Below are positions 24,569-34,400 of a DNA stretch of 64,000 bases, piece by piece (positions within the stretch are counted from its first letter, which is position 1; each line of letters opens with the position of its first letter). The position numbers were made by a program, and so were the translations under genes. Under the pieces are notes generated by a model, which saw nothing but the letters and a program-made list of their open reading frames with translations, did no database searches and was not told the DNA's origin. Source of the DNA: Roseimicrobium gellanilyticum (GTDB lineage: Bacteria; Verrucomicrobiota; Verrucomicrobiia; Verrucomicrobiales; Verrucomicrobiaceae); NCBI RefSeq assembly GCF_003315205.1, contig NZ_QNRR01000003.1, positions 248,001 to 312,000 on the forward strand, read 5' to 3'.

Positions 24569-26032
24569 ATGAACCCCGAACCCATTACCCTGCCCGTCTC
24601 GGAGCTCAAACCCGCTCTCGCTGGACTGGGCAAAATCATCCTCAACAAATCCACCCTACCAGTCCTCAGAACCATCAAGGTAGAAAGAACATCTGATGGC
24701 TGGATCTGTCTCACTGCTACCGACCTCGACCGGTTCGTGACAGTACGCTTGGAACAGCCAGCCAAAGGTGAACCATTCGCCTTACTGGTTCCCTTCGAAG
24801 ATCTAGCTAAGCTCACCAAATCGAGCAACAAAGGAGACAGCATCCATCTTGAGCCCGGCACCAAGGAAGACGTCATTCTGCGCTTCAACCTCGATGACCA
24901 ACTCGGAGAAACCAGGGCGCCGTCATTCCCGGTTCAGGAGTTCCCTGCCATCCCAAGGATTCAGGCAAACCCTGTCCCGGTGAGTGAATCCTTCCGTCTG
25001 GCTCTCCATGAAGCAATGGCCTGTTCCAGTACTGACGAGACCAGATATGTCCTCAATGGTGCCTGCATCGATGTCAGCCAGCCAGAAGCTCACTATCTCG
25101 TTGGTACGGATGGCAGGCATTTGTTCAGCTGCAATTCCTTCAACCTGCCCTTCCAGAAGTCGCTCATCATCCCCAAACACAAATTCCTAGGGTGGAAAGA
25201 CTTCAACCTAGACGGAGCATGGCAGATGAAGCTCACTGACAGCTCGGACGGCAAAAACCAACTCCTCCAGATTAGTAGCAGAAGATGGCGGTTCATCACC
25301 CGGCTCATCGATGGCAACTATCCCAACTGGCGGCAGGTGATTCCGAACCCCAGAGATGCCAGAACCACCTTGACCTTGGAACCCGACAAACTCGATGCGG
25401 TGATTCAGCTCATCGAACGGATGCCAAACCACGATGAGCAGTACCACTCGCTTGGCATTGAGTACCATGAGAAGGAATGCAGGCTGGCCTTCAAAAGTAC
25501 TGCGGAAGCTCCCTGGACTCGCGTTCCCCTGCCCCACTGCAAAGCCGAAGGAAAACCGGTGACCATCTTTGTGGACCGCCGGCTTCTCCTCAAGGCCCTG
25601 CAGTTCGGTCTCACTACCATTGGTATCATTGATGAACTGTCCCCGCTCAGGTTCTACCTCGGCGGGAGACAGATGATCATCATGCCGGTGAGACCCAATG
25701 AATCAAACCCTCAAGACAACAAGGCTCCGGCACCACCTCCCAAGGAAACGCCGATACCTTCTCCACCACCAACAATTCAAGAAAGGAAACCCCAATCCAT
25801 GCCTACTGAACCCTCTGATACTCCTTCACCACCCGCCAATACGCTCCTCGGCCAGCTTCAACTCGCCATTGAGGAAGTGGATGAAATCGGCGCCCAACAT
25901 CACCAGACCTACAAGAAGCTGCGTGATGTGAGCACCAAGCTTCGCGGGATGCTGATGACACAAAAGGCCAACGACAAGGAACTGCGCACCCTTCGTCAGC
26001 ATCTTCGCGGGCTTCAGACGATGCGCATTTGA
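24569..26032 (+). CDS. DnaN-like DNA polymerase III beta sliding clamp with C-terminal extension
   Basis: A 487-residue protein whose first 375 residues follow the beta-clamp plan. The N-terminal domain has LKPALAGLGKIILNKSTLPV and ICLTATDLDRFVTVRLE; the second has VGTDGRHLF (180-186) and SLIIPKHKF; the signature DGNYPNWRQVIP is at 248-259; the C-terminal domain ends FYLGGRQMIIMPVRPN, like the clamp's terminal MPMR. DnaN forms a ring that tethers the replicative polymerase and other partners to DNA. After it come a Pro-rich linker (about 385-425) and a coiled-coil tail of about 60 residues, both absent from housekeeping DnaN. As an element-borne paralogue it may load the element's own replication or repair proteins (inference). 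Confidence 0.82.
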   Translation: MNPEPITLPVSELKPALAGLGKIILNKSTLPVLRTIKVERTSDGWICLTATDLDRFVTVRLEQPAKGEPFALLVPFEDLAKLTKSSNKGDSIHLEPGTKEDVILRFNLDDQLGETRAPSFPVQEFPAIPRIQANPVPVSESFRLALHEAMACSSTDETRYVLNGACIDVSQPEAHYLVGTDGRHLFSCNSFNLPFQKSLIIPKHKFLGWKDFNLDGAWQMKLTDSSDGKNQLLQISSRRWRFITRLIDGNYPNWRQVIPNPRDARTTLTLEPDKLDAVIQLIERMPNHDEQYHSLGIEYHEKECRLAFKSTAEAPWTRVPLPHCKAEGKPVTIFVDRRLLLKALQFGLTTIGIIDELSPLRFYLGGRQMIIMPVRPNESNPQDNKAPAPPPKETPIPSPPPTIQERKPQSMPTEPSDTPSPPANTLLGQLQLAIEEVDEIGAQHHQTYKKLRDVSTKLRGMLMTQKANDKELRTLRQHLRGLQTMRI

Positions 26033-26057
26033 TTCTCACTTCCACGGCACCAAAAAG

Positions 26058-26093
26058 AGAAGGGCTGGATCCCTCACAGGGTTCAGCCCTTCT
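26058..26093 (+). terminator. Terminator-like inverted repeat after the clamp gene
   Basis: Perfect 10-bp stem AGAAGGGCTG / CAGCCCTTCT with a 16-base loop, preceded by AAAAA and followed by TTC; placed between the convergent clamp gene and zinc-finger gene, so it may act in both directions. Confidence 0.7.
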
Positions 26094-26154
26094 TCACGAA
26101 AGTCCGACGGGTTGGTCCTTATAGAGCATCCCCTCCAACCAACTGAGCCGCGCC

Positions 26155-26406
26155 CTAAAGCGCTGGGACATGTCGCCCTTTGTACGCTCCATCTGGATGA
26201 CGCTGACACGTGTTTGCGGTAAGACTGCTAATTGAGGTCGCCTTGGTTCCACAATACTTACAAACGAACTGTGACTTCTCCGATCCCTCGTACGGTTGAT
26301 GCTTCCCACGATGGGGACCGCTTGGGTGCCTCTGACAGACGCCACTGGTCAGGCTCGAAACAGACGAGGACTTGGTTCCACAGTTCACACAGTAATAATT
26401 GCTCAT
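26155..26406 (-). CDS. Tandem mini-zinc-finger protein
   Basis: An 83-residue protein made of two copies of one unit: YYCVNCGTKSSSVSSLTSGV-CQRHPSGPHRGKH and FVCKYCGTKATSISSLTANT-CQRHPDGAYKGRH. Each has CxxC and, 15 to 16 residues later, CxxH, forming a C2CH-type zinc site, ending in a basic G-K/R-x-H. Such short repeat proteins occur singly or in tandem in Verrucomicrobiota; their role is unknown to me, but nucleic-acid or protein binding is likely. The gene converges with the clamp gene and is divergent from the DUF932-like gene. Confidence 0.78.
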   Translation of the reverse strand: MSNYYCVNCGTKSSSVSSLTSGVCQRHPSGPHRGKHQPYEGSEKSQFVCKYCGTKATSISSLTANTCQRHPDGAYKGRHVPAL

Positions 26407-26549
26407 GCTTTTTTGGTCTTCCCATTACTGTGCGTCCCAACTTCTTCAATACAATGTTTTTGGCGCACTTCAAATTTGGGGCATTCCGCACCAAAGAAGA
26501 AAGGACGCAACAATGATAAATCGCTAGAATCGGCACAAGCAATCGCCCA

Positions 26550-26578
26550 ACCCATGCGCCTCAAGGCCATGGGTTTTT
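26550..26578 (+). terminator. Rho-independent terminator-like hairpin
   Basis: CCCATG...CATGGG stem with GCGCCTCAAGGC inner part and TTTTTT. It lies 37 bases before the DUF932-like ATG, with no rightward gene immediately upstream to terminate. Confidence 0.7.
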
Positions 26579-26615
26579 TCATGCCCCAATCCCAACCATC
26601 AAACCCCATACCCCC

Positions 26616-27383
26616 ATGTACCAACAAGAAACACCCCTCAAACGTCCCAAATGCAATCTCGTCCTGCATTGTGGTGGTCGTGAAGCCAGCCTCGATGAAG
26701 TCAAACGGGTCAAAACCCCGAAACCTACCGAGACCTGGCAGCCAATTCCCCACCTCGACCTCATCAGCGAAGTCCAGGACACCCTCGCCAAGACCAACCT
26801 CACCATTGGCGCTGTCGCTCACAGCCTCAGCCACAATGGAAGCAGGTACTTTGGTCTGATGGAGGTGCAAGGGAAGCAATCCTCCGACGACTACACCTGG
26901 GTTCTCGGCCTCAGGAACAGCCACGACAAGACCTTTCCTGCAGGTCTTGTTGCCGGCGCCAGTTGTTTCATTTGTGATAATTTGTCGTTTTCGGGAGAGG
27001 TTAAATTCGCCCGGAAACACACCCGCCACATTGTTCGTGACCTACCTTTCATCACGGGAAGAGCCATTGGTCAATTGATGGAAAAGTGGCACTACCAGGA
27101 CAAACGCATCGCAGCATACAAGAAAGCTGACCTCGACGACATTCAAGCCCACGACCTTGTCATCCGGGCTACTGATGTCGGCGTGTGCAGCAACCGTCTG
27201 ATTCCTTCCGTGCTGCATGAGTGGCGGAAACCGCGTCATGCGGTATTTGAAGAGCGGAATGTGTGGAGCTTGTTCAATTCGTTCACGGAGTCTCTGAAAG
27301 ACGGCAGTCTCGCAGAGTTACCGAAAAGGACGGAAGCTCTCCATGGACTGCTGGATGTCCATGTTGGGGTCGGGCTCAACTGA
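26616..27383 (+). CDS. DUF932-like phage/plasmid protein
   Basis: A 255-residue protein. The central block YTWVLGLRNSHDKTFPAGLV-AGASCFICDNLSFSGEVKFARKHT is the hallmark of the DUF932 (phage/plasmid-like) family, which is common on plasmids, phages and integrative elements. After it comes RDLPFITGRAIGQLMEKWHY and a helical C-terminus. The family's biochemical activity is not known to me; it is associated with replication or maintenance modules. The C-rich leader has no Shine-Dalgarno sequence, and a strong terminator follows at 27396. Confidence 0.75.
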   Translation: MYQQETPLKRPKCNLVLHCGGREASLDEVKRVKTPKPTETWQPIPHLDLISEVQDTLAKTNLTIGAVAHSLSHNGSRYFGLMEVQGKQSSDDYTWVLGLRNSHDKTFPAGLVAGASCFICDNLSFSGEVKFARKHTRHIVRDLPFITGRAIGQLMEKWHYQDKRIAAYKKADLDDIQAHDLVIRATDVGVCSNRLIPSVLHEWRKPRHAVFEERNVWSLFNSFTESLKDGSLAELPKRTEALHGLLDVHVGVGLN

Positions 27384-27395
27384 CGGTGCCATTAG

Positions 27396-27426
27396 AAAGC
27401 TCCTCTGAAAAGGAGGGGCTTTTTTT
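27396..27426 (+). terminator. Rho-independent terminator
   Basis: Stem AAAGCTCCTC / GAGGGGCTTT with TGAAAAG loop and a run of seven T, 12 bases after the DUF932-like stop. Confidence 0.85.
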
Positions 27427-27734
27427 AGCTATCAGTTCCCGCGGTTCGCGGCTGATGCAGAAGCGAATACACACGGATAGGGATTCACGAGGGGCAGTGA
27501 CGCCCATATGCGCACCTGCAGGGGCACAGCGCGGCCATGCTAGCGCTCAATGCCTGAGTGCCGAAGAACGACTCCAACTCCCTGATTTGGCGACTGTAGA
27601 TCGCCCGCCGCGTAGAAACAGCCTGAGCAACCTTCGCGATGGATCCCACTTAGGCCCACCTCTATCGAAATCCAAACAAGGAATTCTGATTCCAAGATTG
27701 ATTGGGATACTGAGTCTGGGCTTTCGGATTAATG
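27427..27734. other. Gene-free junction between replication-type module and defence operon
   Basis: About 300 bases between a rightward terminator and the 3' end of the leftward defence operon. I see no gene, RNA or convincing hairpin in it. Protein-like composition is absent in all frames I checked. Confidence 0.5.
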
Positions 27735-30700
27735 CTACAAAAAGCGTTCGTCAATGAGCGCCTTTGCTTCCAAGGATAGATTTCCGCCCTCCAAGGTCGT
27801 CACCAGCCGGCCTGGGAAATGCCTGTCATACCACTCCTTCTTAGTCTGCCACTTCCGCTTGTATTCCTCGCGATGCAGCATCCCCAGATGTTCCCAGAAG
27901 AAGCGTTCACCGCGCCAGTTGATCGTGAAATCCGGCAGATAAAATGAACCATCCGGTGCATACAGCGGCTTCTCATATTCGAAAGCCACTTCCCGATCGC
28001 ACAACATGTTGGCGATGATCACCTCGGACTTCGAACGTACCATAACGGCTGCAAGAGTCTTGTGAATCTTCCGATCTTCCAAGTATCCCTCACGCCGCAA
28101 CAGCTCAAAGCCTTTAGGAGCCGGGCTGAATTCGAAGAGCGAGCAGTTGATGCCCACAAGATGCGAGCTCTCCGGCCGGCGAATCTTAAGAAGTGGTGCA
28201 ATGTCTTCCTCGATGAGCAGCGTGCAATGCCTGCTCGCACGCGTCAGCCCCGTGTAGAACAACTCTGGGGATAGCAGCGCCGTCTTTTGCTTCGGCAGAA
28301 TGAAATATACTCTGTCAAATTCACTGCCCTGCGACTTGTGAACAGAAATAGCATAGGCCAGTTCCAAGTTCTCCTCGGGCGGCTCTTCTTTGATCCAACG
28401 TTCCTTGCCGTTCTTCAGGGTCTTCCCCAGCTCCTTGCCGTATCCCACCGCCAGATGCTCTTTCCGCGCAAAGCAGACGCTGAAGCGTTTCATACGAAAG
28501 CCGCTCCATTTCCATTTCGAGCCGTCGAATCCATGCGGCTTCACATAGCCAAGTTCCCCATTGAAGATTTCACAGGCAACATTCGCCCGCTTGTTGAAGT
28601 CCCACGCATGCAGGGGTTCAGAAGCACCTCGATTTCGTACCTGCATCACTTTGTCGAAAAGCGTGATGCCTGCCATTGAGCCCACACGCTCCAGCCTGCC
28701 TCCTCTTGCTTCCTTCTGCAGCCGCAAATTGACTGCCTCCGTGCCGAAATCCTCATGTATGTAAGGCGAGAGCACTTGATGATATTCAGGTCGCAACGGT
28801 CCCTCTTCCGACTTGGCGGCTTCAATCCAGATTTTGTGCTGAGCTTCAGGATCCACCTTCGTCCCAGTATCCTCTTCCATGTCGGCAATGATTCGCGCAA
28901 CCAGCTTTTCCATCAGGTCATTCGCGTCCTTCCAATAGATCGCCCTCAGATCCTTGTCGAGTGCCCCATCAAAAGGCAGATCCTGCAACCGCTGGAACAT
29001 CTCCTCCGCCCGGAGGCTTTCCTCTTCATCCTTGACTGATTTATCAGGCCTCCTCACAAAGACCGAAGCCAGATCAAGAATGCCCGTGCCTCGTCCTGTC
29101 ATGCGATTTTCCATCTGGCGGAGATTGACCGTCAGCTCTCCCACACTCTGTGGATGATTCTCTCTGAGCCAGTCGATGACGTCGGCAAAAACCTTACCTC
29201 GTCCGATAGGAGGTAACTGGTTGGGATCCCCCACGATAATCATCCGCTGCACCGTGTTCCAATTGATCGCACGGAAAAGGGCCGCAGTCAGCTCCAAATC
29301 GAGCATGGAAGCCTCGTCGATGACATAGGTTGTCACCTTATCCTCACGTTGCCCACCGCTGGTCCGCAGAGTCAAGTTGGGATTCAGCCAGCCACGTCTG
29401 GCAAGAAAGGAATGGATAGTGCTGGCACCTTTGCCAGTCTTGTCCCGGATGCGGTCTGCGGCCTTGCCCGTGGGGGCCAGCAGCAGGAACGTGGCATCCG
29501 CGCCGTGAGCCTTTTCAACCGCCTGGAGTATGCGACGGATGATGCTGGTTTTGCCTGTGCCAGCTGCTCCACAAACCACAGCGACGGGACGGCGGAAGAC
29601 CTGATCGCAGACAACGGCTTGTGCAGCCACGGCCTTTTCATACTCGCCTCGGTCCTTCTCAACCAGCTTACTTCCGGCTTCAAACAGCAGTTCCTTCCAG
29701 TACTTCTGCGTGACAGGCGCCTTGAACGCGATGTCCGCATAACCGGCCAACTTGCGAATACGGCTCTCAATCTCCCTCTCCGCCTCATACACCCGGCGGA
29801 GATAGGCATACTCGCACGGTCCCTCCTTCCGGAATACGATGGCTTCCTCCAGACGTTCACGGTCCACATCGAGGTAGGTGTCCTTGAACGCCACCCGCTT
29901 CCAATCTGGAAGAAGCTCCAGTCGGTGATTCACGTCCTGTAATAACTGTCCACAGCTCAGGAACGTGTGCTTGGTTTCGTATCGAAGGCGTTCCACGCAC
30001 ATGGCCCGAAGTCGTCGCCAATCGTCAAGGTCGTAGAGGAAGCTGCCACCGAGGTCGGGAGAAGGAAAGGCTCCATGATCGATACGCGAAAAGGAAATAA
30101 TATCATCCGGATCTTCGCCAATGAACTGCTCGACCAGCAAATAGGGATTATCGCAGATCTCCTGAAGGTCGCCGCTCAGGCAATGGTCCGCTCGCTCGTC
30201 GGATAGGATCCGCTCCATCTGATCCTTGGGCAGATCGAACCTTGGGAGGATAGCGGATAACATCTTCCGCTCGCCCTGTGACTTCAGTTTCCACTGGCGT
30301 CGAATCCGGGTGGCGTCAGGGTCGCTCATTTTGAGTCCAGGAATCTCGTGGGCCTTCCCGTCCAGCCAGGCGAACAAGGCGGTGCAAAATTCCTTGTCCT
30401 TCCCCTCGGCAGCAGCGGCGCGGAAGACTGTCACACCCTCCCCCATGCCAAGGAGGTCCATCACGCGAGCCAACCCCGGATACAATCCGCGCCCTTTCCA
30501 CAGTTCCGCCAGCAAGCTGTTCAGCCAGGCTAGGCGCAATGTCCAGTCTTCCGTGTCGTCGCCGATGTCTCGTAAATAGGCTGCGATCTCAACGAATCGT
30601 TCGATCAGAGTCAAAGCATCGTCATCACTGACGTGGCGTGAGGCATACTTGAAGCAACGCGCGTTGTCAGGGACCAACGTGATCTTCTCCAACACTTCCG

Positions 30701-31364
30701 GCTTGTCGAGATAGCGATGGTAGGGAATTCGCAACCCTTGATCCGGGTAGTGAGTGACGACATTGCGCTGCCAGACAAACCCGCCGGCAAACTTCTCTTT
30801 GGTGGCTTCGTCCGTTCCCTCGTAGAATTCGATGTCGCCCAGTCTCTTGATTCTCGCGACACCGACCACGATGTACCGCTTCTCATCCTCACTGCTCAGC
30901 GGGTTGCTGTAGTTCGCGTAATGGAACACCAAACTTTCATCCGGAACCACCTCTTCGAAGTAAGCCTTGGCCAGCTCCAGCCGCTTGTCGTTGCTCACGT
31001 ATCCGCTTTCCTTCACCTCGTCATTGTACATTGCATCATATGGCCAAATGCACACGGATGCGGGAGGCAGATGCCATTCTGTGCGTTTGCCGCTCGGAAA
31101 GAATGCCGGAGGCTCGTCGTAGGCAGTAAGTGGTTCCGGACCAAAAGCGTTAATGCTGTAGATGCACGGGGGGATGCCGTTGACCTTGGAACAGCATTTC
31201 CCCGCCACGGACTCTTCCCACGCTAGGTCACGCTTGTCCTTGATCTTTTCGCCGGGATACGAGTGTGGACCAACACAATACCGGTTACTTGACGGCTTCC
31301 GGCAAATGCGACCGTTCCAGCCGTCCATGTGCCAGGCCAGGCGTGCTGAGAGATGAGTTGGCAT
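27735..31364 (-). CDS. RecD-like SF1 helicase fused to a C-terminal nuclease domain
   Basis: A 1209-residue protein, last gene of the defence operon. Residues 1-220 form a conserved unknown domain (LSARLAWHMDGWNGRICRKP, CIYSINAFGPEPLTAYDEPP, VFHYANYSNPL). A helical middle leads to an SF1B helicase: Walker A GAAGTGKTS (599-607), DEAS (683-686), IIVGDPNQLPPIGRGK, and the late motif AYAISVHKSQGSEFDRVYF, followed by GLTRAS. This is the RecD/TraA-type arrangement, usually 5'-3' on DNA. The last 100 residues (RSKSEVIIANML, FYLPDFTI with D1145, FFWEHLG with E1158) resemble a PD-(D/E)XK or Vsr-like nuclease. It lies 68 bases after the GHKL-helicase gene. I infer a DNA-degrading or unwinding effector. 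Confidence 0.87.
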   Translation of the reverse strand: MPTHLSARLAWHMDGWNGRICRKPSSNRYCVGPHSYPGEKIKDKRDLAWEESVAGKCCSKVNGIPPCIYSINAFGPEPLTAYDEPPAFFPSGKRTEWHLPPASVCIWPYDAMYNDEVKESGYVSNDKRLELAKAYFEEVVPDESLVFHYANYSNPLSSEDEKRYIVVGVARIKRLGDIEFYEGTDEATKEKFAGGFVWQRNVVTHYPDQGLRIPYHRYLDKPEVLEKITLVPDNARCFKYASRHVSDDDALTLIERFVEIAAYLRDIGDDTEDWTLRLAWLNSLLAELWKGRGLYPGLARVMDLLGMGEGVTVFRAAAAEGKDKEFCTALFAWLDGKAHEIPGLKMSDPDATRIRRQWKLKSQGERKMLSAILPRFDLPKDQMERILSDERADHCLSGDLQEICDNPYLLVEQFIGEDPDDIISFSRIDHGAFPSPDLGGSFLYDLDDWRRLRAMCVERLRYETKHTFLSCGQLLQDVNHRLELLPDWKRVAFKDTYLDVDRERLEEAIVFRKEGPCEYAYLRRVYEAEREIESRIRKLAGYADIAFKAPVTQKYWKELLFEAGSKLVEKDRGEYEKAVAAQAVVCDQVFRRPVAVVCGAAGTGKTSIIRRILQAVEKAHGADATFLLLAPTGKAADRIRDKTGKGASTIHSFLARRGWLNPNLTLRTSGGQREDKVTTYVIDEASMLDLELTAALFRAINWNTVQRMIIVGDPNQLPPIGRGKVFADVIDWLRENHPQSVGELTVNLRQMENRMTGRGTGILDLASVFVRRPDKSVKDEEESLRAEEMFQRLQDLPFDGALDKDLRAIYWKDANDLMEKLVARIIADMEEDTGTKVDPEAQHKIWIEAAKSEEGPLRPEYHQVLSPYIHEDFGTEAVNLRLQKEARGGRLERVGSMAGITLFDKVMQVRNRGASEPLHAWDFNKRANVACEIFNGELGYVKPHGFDGSKWKWSGFRMKRFSVCFARKEHLAVGYGKELGKTLKNGKERWIKEEPPEENLELAYAISVHKSQGSEFDRVYFILPKQKTALLSPELFYTGLTRASRHCTLLIEEDIAPLLKIRRPESSHLVGINCSLFEFSPAPKGFELLRREGYLEDRKIHKTLAAVMVRSKSEVIIANMLCDREVAFEYEKPLYAPDGSFYLPDFTINWRGERFFWEHLGMLHREEYKRKWQTKKEWYDRHFPGRLVTTLEGGNLSLEAKALIDERFL

Positions 31365-31432
31365 ACAATTTTTGAGTTTTAGAACCGTCAGATCTTACGA
31401 ATGCACTTGGAGAACTTTTGTGGGTTTGATAG

Positions 31433-34400
31433 CTAATCCTCAAAGTATCTCGCGCAAAAGTGGTAAGGATGTCGGTCTTGGAATCTCCCGAGATTGTCCA
31501 ACACCGTAACAATTCGGCAGAGCTTCGTGCCTCCGTTCTTTTCTCCACGCAGGCCACGTCCCACGATCTGCATGTACCGCACAGGACTGAATACCGCTCG
31601 TGAGATCAACACCATATCTGTTTTAGGCGCATCGAATCCGGTACTCAAAACGCTGTGGTTGCAGAGAACACGAATCTTGCCTTGCTGAAAACGCTTCAAG
31701 AAATAGCGCCGAGCAATTGTCTGTGTGCCACCGCTCACCGCCGCCGAGGGGATGCCCTGCAGGTTTAGGCGTGCCGACATCTCTTCCGCGTGTGAAACTG
31801 AATTGGCAAAGAGCAATATGCAACGCTCGTTCGCAGCTCTGATTCGCTCCACCAACCGTTCGTTTCGATCACTGTTGCCAGCAAGTCGCTGGTTGATCGC
31901 TTCTAACAGATTCTCAAAAACAATGCCTTCCCACGGTTGAGGAATCTGAGCGAGTCTCTCAATCTCGTCTGGCAACAAGCCTGTGCCTGACTCCAATGCT
32001 TCGCTGACTATCTCCGAAAGAACGCCCTGCCCGCGAAGCCGTGCATGGAGATTTTCCTGCTTCACGGGTTGCCACCGATTGTCAAAACGTTGCGCAAGCC
32101 TGCGGCTCTCCTCGTCATCCATTCGGAAAGGGGTGGCGCTCAAACCTAGAATGGGAGGCTCGTCCTTTTGAGGCGCCCCAGCTCGAGGGGCCTCAGCGTC
32201 CAACCAACGCAGCAGGTTTGTGTAGCTCGGCGCAATTGCATGATGGCACTCATCAACCACAACTAATCCTGGGCACTGAAGCCAAGCCAAGGCACTGGAT
32301 CTGATGCGGTTGTTTAGCGTCTGAATAGATGCAACTATCACAACAGGATTACCGCTGTCATCTATGGCAGGATCTGGATTCCCTCCCCAAAGGCGCACGA
32401 TTCGAAGCTCGGTATTGTCCTCCCCCAAGTTGACCCACACTTGGCGGAAAGCTTGCACTGCCTGTTCGCAGAGCTCATCGGTTTGAGCAATCCACAACAC
32501 TGTTCGTCTAAGAGATTTTGGTTTCAGGACGAGAACGACTGCAGCTTGAACGGTGACTCGTGTCTTGCCGCCCCCGGTAGGAAGGCTGACAACTGCCCGC
32601 CGGCGCTTGTTCCCAAGTTTGATCAATTCTCGAATTCCATGAAAGACATCCTCTTGGAAGTCATGCAAGGGAGGCAAATGGATCGGGCCATTGACGAACT
32701 CCTCTGGGTCGCGTCTGACGTCTGGGGATGTTCCGAATTCTTCAGGAAACCCGATGCTAAGGGCAAAGGCCCGCGCTTGGGCAGGTGTCCATCGTCCTGG
32801 TGGATTCAGTCCTTCCTCAGCAAAGGTTTTTTTCAATGCGCCTAACGTTGCCGGGCCTAGTTGGGCGAGCACGAGAGCTGCCAGAGAGAGTCCGCGACAT
32901 TGCTGTATCCAATCGACATGGGACAACTCGCCCAAAGCCTGCCTGAGAGGTTCGTCACGTTTCCCGACCGCTAGAAATAGCCGCTCTTCCAGCGTCGAAC
33001 CTGATGCCACTCCCGCTCTGAGTTCGTCCACCTTTCCGTCCCCAAGGAGACGCAGTGCTTCGGCGGAATCACTTTGGAGCCATCCAGCAGCAGCCACTTC
33101 TCGCAATACGTGTTCCAGTCTCGCGGACCTGGAGAGTTCGGAAAGTTGTTGGTGATCCAAAATCAGCATGCTTTCCCACAAGAGACACGGAGTCACATGT
33201 GATTCTGCCGAAATCCGCATCTTTAACCCCGCAACCGGAAGACAAAGGGCATGATGTTTCGCGTCTTCTCGCAACACCTCTCCAAGCTCAGGCATTGCGG
33301 CAACCAGTGGGCTTGCAGGTCCGGTTTCATGGTGCCACTCGGGGCGCATCATCTCCGCAAGATCCCTTGCACCTTCATCGAGCCAAAGCCTCATGGTGGC
33401 GTTATCCAATGTCACCACAATGTAGCCGTCGCTTCGCGCACGGGATGCCAAATCAGGCGAGCCAGTAACACAGATTTCCTCAAGCAGAACTTCTTGCTCA
33501 TCAACCCACAGACGATCTGGCACAACCCCATCCCTAGCCGCTCCTCTCCAGAGTTCCCCTAGTGAATCTTGCTCGAGAGAGGCTTTGGTAGTCAGTTCCT
33601 CGATCATTCCCAGCCACAGGCAACAGATCTCTTCACTGCAAATTTCGACCTCCGGAACTGCCGAGAGCAGGTATTCCAGTGCGGATTCCACATCTTGCCA
33701 CTGTTGCAGCATTGCAACTACAGGTTCATGCCTCCGCTCGACCAAAGCATGAAGGCGTACGGTTCTGGAACCAAGTTGGACCGTGCCGTAGCGGTGCAAA
33801 ATCCATATCAATGGGTGAGGCACCTCAATTCGATCATATGTTGAGACGGTCGCGTGGCCGAACGAGATTTTCTTTGCAAATTCACCTTGGTTGAACCGCT
33901 TCAGAAGATGCGCACTAAACTTGGCGTTGGGCTCGCCCTCCAAGCTGATGAGGAGCGCCCATCCGCGCGGAAGTCTCAATCGGAATGGTTGCAAGTAGCC
34001 CCATCTGGCACTTTCGCTGACATTCGTACGATAGAATTCGCGCCAGTAGGACATCCAAGGTCGAAGGCTATCGTGATCCTCAAGCTCAATTGTACCTTCA
34101 GGGAGCTCCACGACGCCCAGCATCTCCAACCACTTTTCGTCTCGTTCGTGTTCGATCTCATCAACCAAGACCCCGCTATTTGACGTGTCAACATCCGGGT
34201 CGACAAGCATTCCGGGCTTCAGGACCTCATTGCCGGGCTGCCAAGTTTCGTCCCGCCTGAGAACTCGAATTGCAGTACGATTTCCAGCCACAAAGCTCGA
34301 TCCAATCTCGAAAGGACACGCCCTCAGGTTCTTCCAAAACACCCTCCACCTGTCCGTTTCGAGATCTGCGTTCCAATCTGGAATATCCCTGCGAAGAGTA

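Noticed and set aside
24422-24569. Longer start of the DnaN-like protein (49 additional residues)
   Set aside because: The extra part contains a terminator hairpin and overlaps the preceding gene; it does not look like clamp sequence.
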